64,000 nucleotides of DNA from Thermoguttaceae bacterium. GTDB lineage: Bacteria; Planctomycetota; Planctomycetia; Pirellulales; Thermoguttaceae. How positions within the stretch are numbered: the stretch's first letter is position 1; every line of letters begins with the position of its first letter. The translations under genes were made by a program, and so were the position numbers. The notes below the pieces were generated by a model that made no database searches, had not been told where the DNA came from, and was given only the letters and a program-made list of their open reading frames with translations. The stretch is taken from NCBI GenBank assembly GCA_017939795.1, contig JAGBAA010000086.1:1-64000 (forward strand), written 5' to 3'. Shown here piece by piece: positions 26,474 through 33,892 of this stretch.

Positions 26474-27541
26474 ATGAACTGGAATGAAGTAAACGCAAAC
26501 CAGGAATGGGACGAAAGCGTTCCGCCGTTTGATCTTGATGAAGCCGAAGAAAAGGAAACGTTTGATTTTTCGGACGTGGATTCCATGGAAAATGAGTCTC
26601 TCGTGCATGATGCAGAGCCGGAATACGACGTGACGCTTGCCGAGGAGGCTTCCCGCGAGTACGTCGGAAAATGGAATCGGCTCATCAGTCAGACGAACTG
26701 GGAAAAGGGCGAAGTCATCCTGCGCTGGCGTGAGAGCTTGATCGCATCCGGCGTTCCGAATCACCTTTTCAGCGATGATGCGTGGAGTCGGCGTGTTGGG
26801 AACGTCACGAGCCAGCACGTGGGCCGTTTGCGCCGTGTTTTTGAGCGTTTTGGAGACACGCATGACCAGTACGCAGGTCTTTACTGGAGCCACTTTCAGG
26901 CTGCGCTGGATTGGGAGGATGCCGAAGTCTGGCTCGAGGGTGCTTCGCAGAACCGCTGGAGCGTTTCGGCCATGCGGAAGCAGAGATGGATCGCGATCGG
27001 CGCCCCGCCGGAACTCAAACCGCGGGAAGAGGATATCGTGCTTGCCGAGCTGGATGAAGACGTCGCGGCCGGGATGGATTCCTCGGCACTTTCCGGCATG
27101 ACGGGCAGCGCGGTCTTTCCAAGTCCGGAGCAGGCCGGGAGAGTTCAGGCGGACGGCGTCGTCTCCGGTACGGCCCGCGATATGGGGGGATTTGGAGACG
27201 ATTTTGCGGACGGGCTTTCCGAAGACGGCGCTTCCGGGAAAAGGGGAAAGGATGGTTCCGAGTGGGACTTTACGGATACGGACCGCTCTCCCGATGCCGT
27301 TCCGCCGGCAGTCGACGCGGACATCATGGGAACTTCCGGAAGCGGGATCGAGGACGAGATGCGCGGATCCGTGGCTCCGCAGCGTCTTTTTGAAAATCTT
27401 CCCCAGCTCCCTTCCGATCTCGAAGAAGCGATGGAAATGTTCAAGCTGGCCATCCTGAACCACAAACTGGCCAATTGGAGTCAGGTCACGAAAGAAGACG
27501 TTCAGCTGGTCCTTGCCGCGCTGCGTCAGCTCTGCGAGTAG
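26474..27541 (+). CDS. Planctomycete conserved protein, probable DNA/RNA-associated helical domain
   Basis: 355 residues. An acidic N-terminus (1-55) precedes a well-structured, Trp-rich helical block (about 60-185): KWNRLISQTNWEKGEVILRWRE, DDAWSRRVGNVTSQHVGRLRRVFERFG, YAGLYWSHFQAALDWEDAEVWLEGASQNRWSVSAMRKQRW. The segment NVTSQHVGRLRRVFERFG resembles a recognition helix in DUF3102-like proteins, which suggests nucleic acid binding but does not prove it. A disordered acidic middle (200-310) and a short C-terminal helical tail follow. I recall this arrangement from other planctomycetes. A second gene (ApbE-like) follows, starting 3 to 69 nt after the stop depending on the start chosen, so they form an operon. 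Confidence 0.75.
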   Translation: MNWNEVNANQEWDESVPPFDLDEAEEKETFDFSDVDSMENESLVHDAEPEYDVTLAEEASREYVGKWNRLISQTNWEKGEVILRWRESLIASGVPNHLFSDDAWSRRVGNVTSQHVGRLRRVFERFGDTHDQYAGLYWSHFQAALDWEDAEVWLEGASQNRWSVSAMRKQRWIAIGAPPELKPREEDIVLAELDEDVAAGMDSSALSGMTGSAVFPSPEQAGRVQADGVVSGTARDMGGFGDDFADGLSEDGASGKRGKDGSEWDFTDTDRSPDAVPPAVDADIMGTSGSGIEDEMRGSVAPQRLFENLPQLPSDLEEAMEMFKLAILNHKLANWSQVTKEDVQLVLAALRQLCE

Positions 27542-27610
27542 CGGATGATGGCGGCGGATGCTGAAAATAAAAAAACGGGAAATGGACGGGAAATGTTTGG
27601 GCGGGAAACG

Positions 27611-28648
27611 ATGATCCGCCGGGTATTTCTTGGACTTTTACTTTTAGCCCTCCTTTTTTCCTGGAGCCGGATCGGTTCGCCGGACCGGACGACGACGCTC
27701 ATGGTGCGTCCGGTCGGTGTGATGGGAACGTCCTGTTCTCTTTGCGTGACGGTCAGGAACCGCGATATTCAGGTCGCGAATGCACTCCTGAAAGAGGCGG
27801 AACGGGAACTGCGTCGCCATGAACAGTTCACCAGTACCTGGATCGAGACCTCGGAGATCAGCCGTTTAAACCGCGCGAAAGCAGGAGAAACGCTGACGCT
27901 TTCTTCCGTGACGCTCGCGTTTCTGCGTGAGGCGCGCAATGCGTTTGACGTGACGCATGGTGCGTTTGACGTGACGTGCGGAAAGCTGTGGATGCATTGG
28001 AAAGCGTGCGAGAAGGAGGGGCGGATGCCGACTCGCGCAGAACTTGTCCAGATCCGCAAAAATGCTGGCTGGAACGATTTGGAGATCGATGGAGACCGGG
28101 TCACGAAACGCTCGGACCATCTCTGTTTCGTGACGGGCGGTCTCGCCAAGGGAATGGCCGTAGACGCAGCTCTCCGAATTTTGGCGTCGGATCCAGCGGT
28201 CTGTTCGGCGTTCGTGGAAGTCGGCGGCGACCTGGCGACGTACCGAAGTTCCATCCCCATTGAGATCGCGGACCCCGTATCCCAAGAACCTGGAGTTCCT
28301 GAAAAGCCGGGAGGCCATGGCGAATCGGGAAAGACTGGAAACCTGACAGAAAAACGGACGCTCCGTGTCGAAAACGGCGGGGTCTGCACGAGCGGGCACC
28401 ATGTACGTTTTTTTAAAATTCAGGGGCAGCGTTTCAGCCAGATCCTTGATCCGTCGGACGGCTGGCCGGTTTCAGATTCCGGCATCGTGACCGTCACGGC
28501 TCCCAGTGCGGCTGAGGCGGACTATTGGGCCACGGCACTGAGTATTTTGGGAGAAAGGGGACTGGAATTTCTTCCGGAAAATGTGAAGGCTGAATTCGGT
28601 TCCGTCCATCGCTCGGACGGCGGTTCTTCCTGTGCGTCAGTCCGCTGA
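27611..28648 (+). CDS. Divergent ApbE-family protein (FAD:protein FMN transferase-like)
   Basis: 345 residues from the ATG at 27611 (an ATG at 27545 would add 22). A membrane anchor (RRVFLGLLLLALLFSW) is followed by the ApbE fold: HEQFTSTWIETSEISRLNRAKAGETLTLS, FDVTHGAFDVTCGKLWMHWK, VTGGLAKGMAVDAAL, FVEVGGDLATY and RFSQILDPSDGWPVSDSGIVTVTAPSAAEADYWATALSIL. Compared with canonical ApbE and with the second copy at 52539, the HIIDPRTG element reads SQILDPSDG and the TSGDY element reads TSGHH; a 25-residue low-complexity insertion separates two core strands. It may have lost or changed FMN transfer activity. Confidence 0.82.
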   Translation: MIRRVFLGLLLLALLFSWSRIGSPDRTTTLMVRPVGVMGTSCSLCVTVRNRDIQVANALLKEAERELRRHEQFTSTWIETSEISRLNRAKAGETLTLSSVTLAFLREARNAFDVTHGAFDVTCGKLWMHWKACEKEGRMPTRAELVQIRKNAGWNDLEIDGDRVTKRSDHLCFVTGGLAKGMAVDAALRILASDPAVCSAFVEVGGDLATYRSSIPIEIADPVSQEPGVPEKPGGHGESGKTGNLTEKRTLRVENGGVCTSGHHVRFFKIQGQRFSQILDPSDGWPVSDSGIVTVTAPSAAEADYWATALSILGERGLEFLPENVKAEFGSVHRSDGGSSCASVR

Positions 28649-28777
28649 AATTTCCGGTTCGCAAAAACTCCGGATGACTTTATTTTCCCGCTCAAACATT
28701 TCGGCGTGCGGGCTGCGTGCTTTGGTTTCCAGTCTCATGCCTTTCTTCACCTAAACCTTTTACCCCATCCAAATTTT

Positions 28778-29707
28778 ATGAATAGACGACATTTTATGCA
28801 GTTAAGCGCGGGCATCTGCCTTGCGTCTTCCCTTCCGGCAGTCCAGTCCAGCGCAGAGGCGATGAGTGCGCTGGATATTCGGAAACTGGAGATCAAAATC
28901 GGGCTGGAGAAGCCGTTTCGGGCACTTCATGTTTCGGATTCCCATTTCTGTTTTGCGGATGAGCGCGAAAACGAGCGGAAACGGAAGCTTGCGGCCTCTC
29001 GTGCCCGATATTTTGGAAACTCCGAGGAAAAATTTGACGCGCACCTTGCGTACGCACAGAAAAACGATCTGCTTTTCCTCCATACGGGGGACCTGATCGA
29101 CTTCGTGAGTGAGCTGAATCTGGAAAAGGTCCATGAGAAATTCCAGGGAAAGTCCGTTTTCCTTTCGTCCGGAAACCATGAATTCAGCCAGTATGTGGGC
29201 GAAGCCAAAGAGGATGCCGCGTACAAAGCGCAAAGTTATGCGTGGGTCCAGAGTGCGTTTCCGAATGACCTGACGTTTTGTTCGCGGACGATCAACGGCG
29301 TGAATTTTGTGGCGGTGGACGACGTCTACTATGATTTCACCCCCGCTCAGCTGAAACTCTTCAAGAAAGAGGTCGAAAAGGGGCTTCCGATCGTGATGCT
29401 CTGCCATTGCCCGCTCTATACGCCGGAATATCAGAAGACTTTGATGCGGAATGGTGCGAAGTGCTCATATCTTGTGGGTGTGCCGGAATCGGAAATGGGA
29501 AATTATTCGCCTTCCCGCCGAGAACAGCAGAAGCCGAACGCCGCGACGCTGGAGTTTATTGCGTGGCTGAAAGAGCAGCCTCTCGTTAAGGCGATCCTGT
29601 GCGGGCATATTCATCAATTCTGGAGCGGACCGTTCTCGCAGCACACGATGCAGTACTGTGTGGGAGCAGGCTACAGAGGGCAGGCACATGAGATCACTTT
29701 CTCCTGA
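28778..29707 (+). CDS. Tat-exported calcineurin-like metallophosphoesterase
   Basis: 309 residues from the ATG at 28778, chosen because it starts MNRRHFMQLSAGICLASSL, a twin-arginine (RRxF) signal; the longer frame to 28706 has no such logic. The five dimetal phosphoesterase blocks are present: HVSDSHF (D-x-H), LHTGDLIDF (GD-x-x-D), SSGNHEF (GNHE), VMLCHCPLY (H) and ILCGHIHQF (GHxH). The substrate is unknown; exported relatives act on nucleotides, sphingomyelin or phosphate esters. No Tat genes are in the window. It stands alone. Confidence 0.87.
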   Translation: MNRRHFMQLSAGICLASSLPAVQSSAEAMSALDIRKLEIKIGLEKPFRALHVSDSHFCFADERENERKRKLAASRARYFGNSEEKFDAHLAYAQKNDLLFLHTGDLIDFVSELNLEKVHEKFQGKSVFLSSGNHEFSQYVGEAKEDAAYKAQSYAWVQSAFPNDLTFCSRTINGVNFVAVDDVYYDFTPAQLKLFKKEVEKGLPIVMLCHCPLYTPEYQKTLMRNGAKCSYLVGVPESEMGNYSPSRREQQKPNAATLEFIAWLKEQPLVKAILCGHIHQFWSGPFSQHTMQYCVGAGYRGQAHEITFS

Positions 29708-29894
29708 TCGTTCATGAAATTTTGAATAAACGGTTCCTTCCACCCCTTGGCATAAATGGAAAGGCGGTGGTGGAACTGAATTTTTTAACTCAAAATTCAC
29801 GAAAAGACGCCGATTTTCCAAGTACTTTTTTGCCTAAAATCAGAGTACTTCGGTGTACCAGCCGTGTTTTTAGTCGTGAAATCTGAAATGAAAA

Positions 29895-29932
29895 GAGACC
29901 GCCAGATGATGAGCGGTCTCCGAATCTATTTT
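29895..29932. terminator. Hairpin between phosphoesterase and AMMECR1-MEMO genes
   Basis: GAGACCGC (29895-29902) pairs with GCGGTCTC (29913-29920); short T-rich tails on both strands (CTATTTTT on plus, TTTTC on minus) suit convergent genes. Confidence 0.65.
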
Positions 29933-29997
29933 TAAGGAAAGCGGAACGTTTCATTTCCGGTCCGTTTCCTTTCCCGTTTTCCTTTCAAGGAAAATGT

Positions 29998-32001
29998 CTA
30001 CTCAAAAAGCATACCGCAGAACCCGACTTCTTTACGGACTCCATTTTTGCTCTCGATACTTTGGGTGTGCCCAACGAGGTGCGATCGGTTCAGAAGTCCC
30101 AGTTCCCGCAGCGTCATCATGAGGAATGCGCACGGCAGAACTCCGGTCAGGGGCGCATTTTTTTCCTGCACGAGTGCCAGCATTTTTTCCGGATCCAGCG
30201 CGGCCATCGCTTCCACGATGGACTCATCGAGACGCGGCGACTGTTTCGGATCGGCGTAGAGACTCAGGTCGGATGCAGCCAGAAGCGTCGGACACTGCGG
30301 CAGAGTCTGAAGCCACGCTGCCAGCTGTTTTGATGCATTTTCCAGCTTTCGTGCGCCTCCCTGCATGACGGTACCGACGACATGTGCACCAGGAACCAGG
30401 TACGAAAGGAACGGCAGGACGACTTCGATGCCGTGTTCCCGGCTGTGCGCAAGTGAGTCGAGCTGGAAGGAGTCGACGGCCTCGGTCATGGCGCGGCTCA
30501 GATTGATGTCGCCTTCCATGGGACGCCCGGGAAGATTCCAGCGCGGGTCGGGGCAGACTCCCCAATCGACGCCGAGTGCCTGGTATTTGGGCGCAAAAAT
30601 CAGGATCCGGTTCCGAAGCTCCATTTTTTCCAGAGTCTGCGCAAGCAGTTTCCCGGCAAACGGCCAGCCTCCATGAGGAATAACGGCACCGGAGAACGCT
30701 TTCTTTTCGACCGGTTCTGAAGAGAAAAATCCGTTGCGCATCGTTTCCATTTCCCGAACATTTGCGGGATAGAAAGCGCCTGCGGCGATTGCGGGGCGCG
30801 GCGTGTCCTTCACCATCGGCTTCTGGACGGTCGTGGTCATGAACGCAATGTCGGTACACGCGACCTGAACGGAAAGAATGGTCGTCGATTCATCGCGGTC
30901 GAAACGGGAGTTTTTCAGAACGTCTTCCAGGATCGAAGCCGGATCTTTTCCTGGTGCATATCCAAGGATCCATTTTCCGAACCGGAGTGCGAGGATCCCG
31001 AATCGGCGCGTGTCCAGACCGGAAACGTCCGTGGTCAGCGTATTGCCGAGATTTTTCGGATCCCAGAAAATGCATAGGGAGGTCTTCTGGAGATCGGCTG
31101 GCTTGAGTTTGTTTTGACGCATTGCGAGTGCCGCATTCTGGGAAAGACCCAGGAGCGTTGCCTGAAGCGGCTGGGGATGGTTCAGGTGAAGCTGTGCACA
31201 GTCCGCGCTGAGTGAATTCAGACGGACTCGCAGACACGCGCCGCTGATCTTACCGTCGTAGGCGGCGGGAAGATAGTAGTCCGGAATGCGGTTCTCAAAC
31301 TGCTTGATGATATTGCGGTAGCAGTGATCCGCCAATTGGGCGAGGTCTTTGCGTCCAGGACCTTTCGGAGGCTGGAGGATGTGAGTCAGCTCCTGCGGGA
31401 AATAGTCTTTCAGATTGCCGGAGAAAACCAGTCCCTGAAAACGAAAGACCATCGTCTCGTCTTCCTGCCATGCGTTGGCGGGAAGATGCGCTTTTCGGCA
31501 GGCTTCCTCAAGAAACCCTCGAGCATCGAGTTTTTTCTCCGCTGCCGTGTTGGGAAGGATGAGGCCGCGGTGTTCGCCGTGCACGACAAGCAGACCGTGC
31601 TGTCCGATCTCGACAAAATTCGGTCGTTCTTCCGGCCGGGAACCAATAAGCTCCGGACTGTAAAGGACCCAAACTTCGATCTGGAGGTCGTGGATCTCAT
31701 GATTTTCGAGAGGCGGGAAACGAAGGTCTTCAAGTGCCGCCCGGTGTGCTGCCGTGTTGAGGGCTTCCCAAAGCGGCATGGAATCTCCCATACACCCGCT
31801 CTGAGCACGGACCTGACGGAATCGTTTCAGCGTAACGAATGCTCCGTAAACCGGTGCATTACCCGCCCCATGAAGATCCTTTTCTTCGATCTCGTTTTCG
31901 ATTCGGCAAATCGTCAGTCCGACTTTTCGTCCTGCGGCTTCGAGAATCGCCGTCTTTTGTTCCTCATTCAGCTGTGGAGCAACATTCATCGATCTGTTCA
32001 T
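29998..32001 (-). CDS. AMMECR1-domain / MEMO-domain fusion protein (AmmeMemoRadiSam-type A and B)
   Basis: 667 residues. Residues 1-195 form an AMMECR1 domain (YGAFVTLKRFRQVRAQSGCMGD near 50, LEDLRFPPLENHEIHDLQIEVWVLYSPE). Residues about 205-405 are a middle region with a second region of mixed character (YRNIIKQFENRIPDYYLPAAYDGKISGACLRVRLN). From about 415, a MEMO domain starts RPAIAAGAFYPANV and contains GAVIPHGGWPFAGKL, SREHGIEVVLPFL and SDLSLY. In many bacteria MEMO and AMMECR1 proteins occur as separate genes with a radical SAM enzyme; no such gene is adjacent here. The MEMO metal-site neighbourhood is altered: the SH pair seen after the first strand is replaced by PK (FAPKYQALG) and SDLSHY reads SDLSLY. 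The first His and the late Cys (LPCAF) remain. Confidence 0.87.
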   Translation of the reverse strand: MNRSMNVAPQLNEEQKTAILEAAGRKVGLTICRIENEIEEKDLHGAGNAPVYGAFVTLKRFRQVRAQSGCMGDSMPLWEALNTAAHRAALEDLRFPPLENHEIHDLQIEVWVLYSPELIGSRPEERPNFVEIGQHGLLVVHGEHRGLILPNTAAEKKLDARGFLEEACRKAHLPANAWQEDETMVFRFQGLVFSGNLKDYFPQELTHILQPPKGPGRKDLAQLADHCYRNIIKQFENRIPDYYLPAAYDGKISGACLRVRLNSLSADCAQLHLNHPQPLQATLLGLSQNAALAMRQNKLKPADLQKTSLCIFWDPKNLGNTLTTDVSGLDTRRFGILALRFGKWILGYAPGKDPASILEDVLKNSRFDRDESTTILSVQVACTDIAFMTTTVQKPMVKDTPRPAIAAGAFYPANVREMETMRNGFFSSEPVEKKAFSGAVIPHGGWPFAGKLLAQTLEKMELRNRILIFAPKYQALGVDWGVCPDPRWNLPGRPMEGDINLSRAMTEAVDSFQLDSLAHSREHGIEVVLPFLSYLVPGAHVVGTVMQGGARKLENASKQLAAWLQTLPQCPTLLAASDLSLYADPKQSPRLDESIVEAMAALDPEKMLALVQEKNAPLTGVLPCAFLMMTLRELGLLNRSHLVGHTQSIESKNGVRKEVGFCGMLFE

Positions 32002-32406
32002 AAAAAATACTCTGAATTTCTGAAGTTTTTCGGGGTGGATCCCGAGTAAAACAGGCTAAACGGCAGGTCTGGATCAGGCCTGCGAAAAGATGGAATCCCA
32101 TTCCTCTACGCAGTAAAATATACGAAAGTTCCTCATTTTTGTAAATAGGAATTTTGAGAAAAGATTGAGGATAAAGCGGAAGGGGCGTTTTTTTAAGTCG
32201 GGAAGTTTTCGAAACATTCTGAATTTAAGAAAAAATTTTTTAAAAAAATGTATTTTATGCCGAAATTACCAGAGACATGAAGTTTTTTTGAGGAATTTCG
32301 ATGCCAAATATTTCAAAGGATGCGCCCGGAGGTTTCCGGAATGTCTCTTTCACTGGAATTTTGAAGGATTTTTTCGGAAATTTTTGGAATTTTAGAGAAA
32401 GAATGC

Positions 32407-32434
32407 TTGATATTTCCTTTGGATCGAGTATAAT
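32407..32434 (+). promoter_or_regulatory. Strong promoter for the Lys/Glu/Ala-rich exported protein
   Basis: TTGATA (32407-32412), 16-nt spacer, perfect TATAAT (32429-32434). Confidence 0.75.
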
Positions 32435-32448
32435 AGAACGTTAAGTTG

Positions 32449-32482
32449 AGCAGTCTGTAATTTTTGAAAAAGATAGACTGCT
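32449..32482 (+). promoter_or_regulatory. 5'-end leader hairpin
   Basis: AGCAGTCT pairs perfectly with AGACTGCT around an 18-nt A/T-rich loop. It starts about 8 nt from the predicted transcript start, the arrangement of known 5' mRNA stabilisers such as that of E. coli ompA. Confidence 0.5.
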
Positions 32483-32626
32483 TGGTGAACCGTTCCTGCG
32501 GGAATGGAACAGAAATTCCGTTTGGGAGGATCCTGAGTATTCAGATCTTTTTTCGGAATCGTAATTTCTGTGTGTCCTGCCTGAAATCAGAAAATTCAAA
32601 AAATTTTTTTTATGAAAGGAAATCAA

Positions 32627-33451
32627 ATGAAAAAAATGAATGTTGCGCTTTCCGTTTTCTGCGCTTCTGCACTGACTGTTGCTGCGCAGGCTCAGGAACT
32701 GCCGCTTGAGCTGGACATTCCGGAACTGCCGGAAGCCGCTGTGGTCGAGGAAGTCAAGGATGCTGTCGTCGAAGAAGTGAAAGACGCTGCGAAAGACGCT
32801 AAAGAAGCTGTTGAAGAACTCGTTATTGAAGAAGCCCCCAAAGAAGTGAAAGCTGACGATGCGGAAGCCAAGGCTAAGGCTGAAGCCGAAGCAAAAGCTG
32901 CTGCTGAAAAAGCCGAAGCTGAAGCAAAAGCCAAGGCGGAAGCTGAAGCAAAAGCCAAGGCGGAAGCTGAAGCAAAAGCCAAGGCCGAAGCCGAAGCAAA
33001 AGCCAAGGCCGAAAAAGAAAAGGCAGAAAAAGAAGCGAAAGCCAAAGCCGAAGCTGAAGCCAAAGCCAAGGCCGAAGCTGAAGCAAAAGCCAAGGCTGAA
33101 GCCGAAGCAAAAGCTAAGGCCGAAGCTGAAGCAAAAGCCAAGGCTGAAGCCGAAGCAAAAGCTAAGGCCGAAAAAGAAAAGGCAGAAAAAGAAAAGGCAG
33201 AAAAAGAAGCGAAAGCCAAAGCCGAAGCCGAAGCAAAAGCCAAGGCAGAAAAAGAAAAGGCAGAAAAAGAAGCGAAAGCCAAAGCCGAAGCTGAAGCAAA
33301 AGCTAAGGCCGAAGCCGAAGCGAAAGCCGCTGCTGAAAAAGCTGAAGCTGAAGCGAAAGCCAAGGCTGCAGCCGAAGCGAAGCACGCCTGTGTTCCGGCT
33401 CAGAAAGTCGTGCGCCCGATCTATCGTGCCCGCTACTATCGCTGCAAATAA
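32627..33451 (+). CDS. Exported Lys/Glu/Ala-rich coiled-coil protein, TolA-helix-like
   Basis: 274 residues from the ATG at 32627, placed 6 nt after AAAGGA; an ATG at 32612 would overlap that site. A signal peptide (MNVALSVFCASALTVAAQA) ends near residue 24. An acidic segment with VEEVKDA repeats leads to about 175 residues of KAKAEAEA/AEKEKAEKEA repeats (about 82-255), a continuous single helix like domain II of TolA. The C-terminal end is HACVPAQKVVRPIYRARYYRCK with two Cys. Unlike TolA it has a cleavable signal, not an anchor. The leader and promoter suggest abundant expression. It could span the periplasm or bind peptidoglycan. It has its own terminator. Confidence 0.88.
   Translation: MKKMNVALSVFCASALTVAAQAQELPLELDIPELPEAAVVEEVKDAVVEEVKDAAKDAKEAVEELVIEEAPKEVKADDAEAKAKAEAEAKAAAEKAEAEAKAKAEAEAKAKAEAEAKAKAEAEAKAKAEKEKAEKEAKAKAEAEAKAKAEAEAKAKAEAEAKAKAEAEAKAKAEAEAKAKAEKEKAEKEKAEKEAKAKAEAEAKAKAEKEKAEKEAKAKAEAEAKAKAEAEAKAAAEKAEAEAKAKAAAEAKHACVPAQKVVRPIYRARYYRCK
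32870..33375 (+). repeat. In-frame AAAGCC/GAAGCN repeats
   Basis: Long array of Lys-Ala-Glu-Ala-type codons with 12- and 24-nt periodicities; some stretches are identical over longer lengths, so the array is a likely site of length change. Confidence 0.85.
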
Positions 33452-33479
33452 AATTTGAAGAGATCCGTTTGAGATCAGA

Positions 33480-33507
33480 AAGCGGTCGAAATTCGGCCGC
33501 TTTTTTT
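33480..33507 (+). terminator. Terminator behind the Lys/Glu/Ala-rich gene
   Basis: AAGCGG (33480-33485) pairs with CCGCTT (33497-33502), followed by seven Ts, 28 nt past the stop. Confidence 0.85.
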
Positions 33508-33833
33508 GTGGTCCATCCGGCGGGTACGTACCGATTTGCTGCGTGATCTCACCACGGCAACCACGATGGACACTAGGAGAAAAATATCCAAAACAGACAC
33601 ACTGCGCCTCTGCGAAACTTCGTGCCTTTGCGTGAAAAGAAGCTGGATTTTTTAGAGAAACGCTGCATTTCCCTCGGAAAATGTCTGATACTAAACACGG
33701 AAAGTGCAGGAAATATGAAATTCTGCACTTTTGGTGAAATTGTGCAGAAGGATCTTGCCTCCATCTTCGTTTCCGTAGATTTCTGCGTTCATTTTGTATT
33801 TTCTGCGCGGAGCTGGTACCTGTCTGACGAAAG
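33508..33833. other. Intergenic region with degenerate dispersed-repeat-like sequence
   Basis: About 326 nt without a gene. The stretch 33550-33650 contains ACCACGATGGACACTAGGAG and CTCTGCGAAACTTCGTGCC followed by TTTGCGTG, which resemble decayed copies of the ACCACGAAGGACACGAAG / CTTTGCGTCTTTGCGTG intergenic repeats known from several phyla. No ORF here has a plausible start with coding character. Confidence 0.4.
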
Positions 33834-33869
33834 CGTAAAAAAAGCCTCTGCGCGCAGTGTGCAGAGGCT
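33834..33869 (-). terminator. Terminator of the peptidyl-prolyl isomerase gene
   Basis: AGCCTCTGC (33843-33851) pairs with GCAGAGGCT (33861-33869); on the minus strand the stem is followed by TTTTTT. It is 24 nt past the stop. Confidence 0.82.
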
Positions 33870-33892
33870 GGTTTTCTTTTCAGGAAACGGAA

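Larger units (their letters stand above)
32002..32626. other. Long intergenic and leader region before the Lys/Glu/Ala-rich protein gene
   Basis: 625 nt. The left part (to about 32400) is A/T-rich with no gene. A near-consensus promoter lies at 32407-32434, and a transcript starting near 32441 would carry a 185-nt leader that begins with an 8-bp hairpin (32449-32482) and has a second small hairpin (GTTCC 32492-32496 / GGAAC 32506-32510). Confidence 0.55.

Noticed and set aside
32441-33385. Minus-strand Phe/Gly/Ser-rich open frame, and the Ala/Ser-rich one at 32692-33363
   Set aside because: Both are antisense to the Lys/Glu/Ala repeat gene, and low complexity keeps them open.
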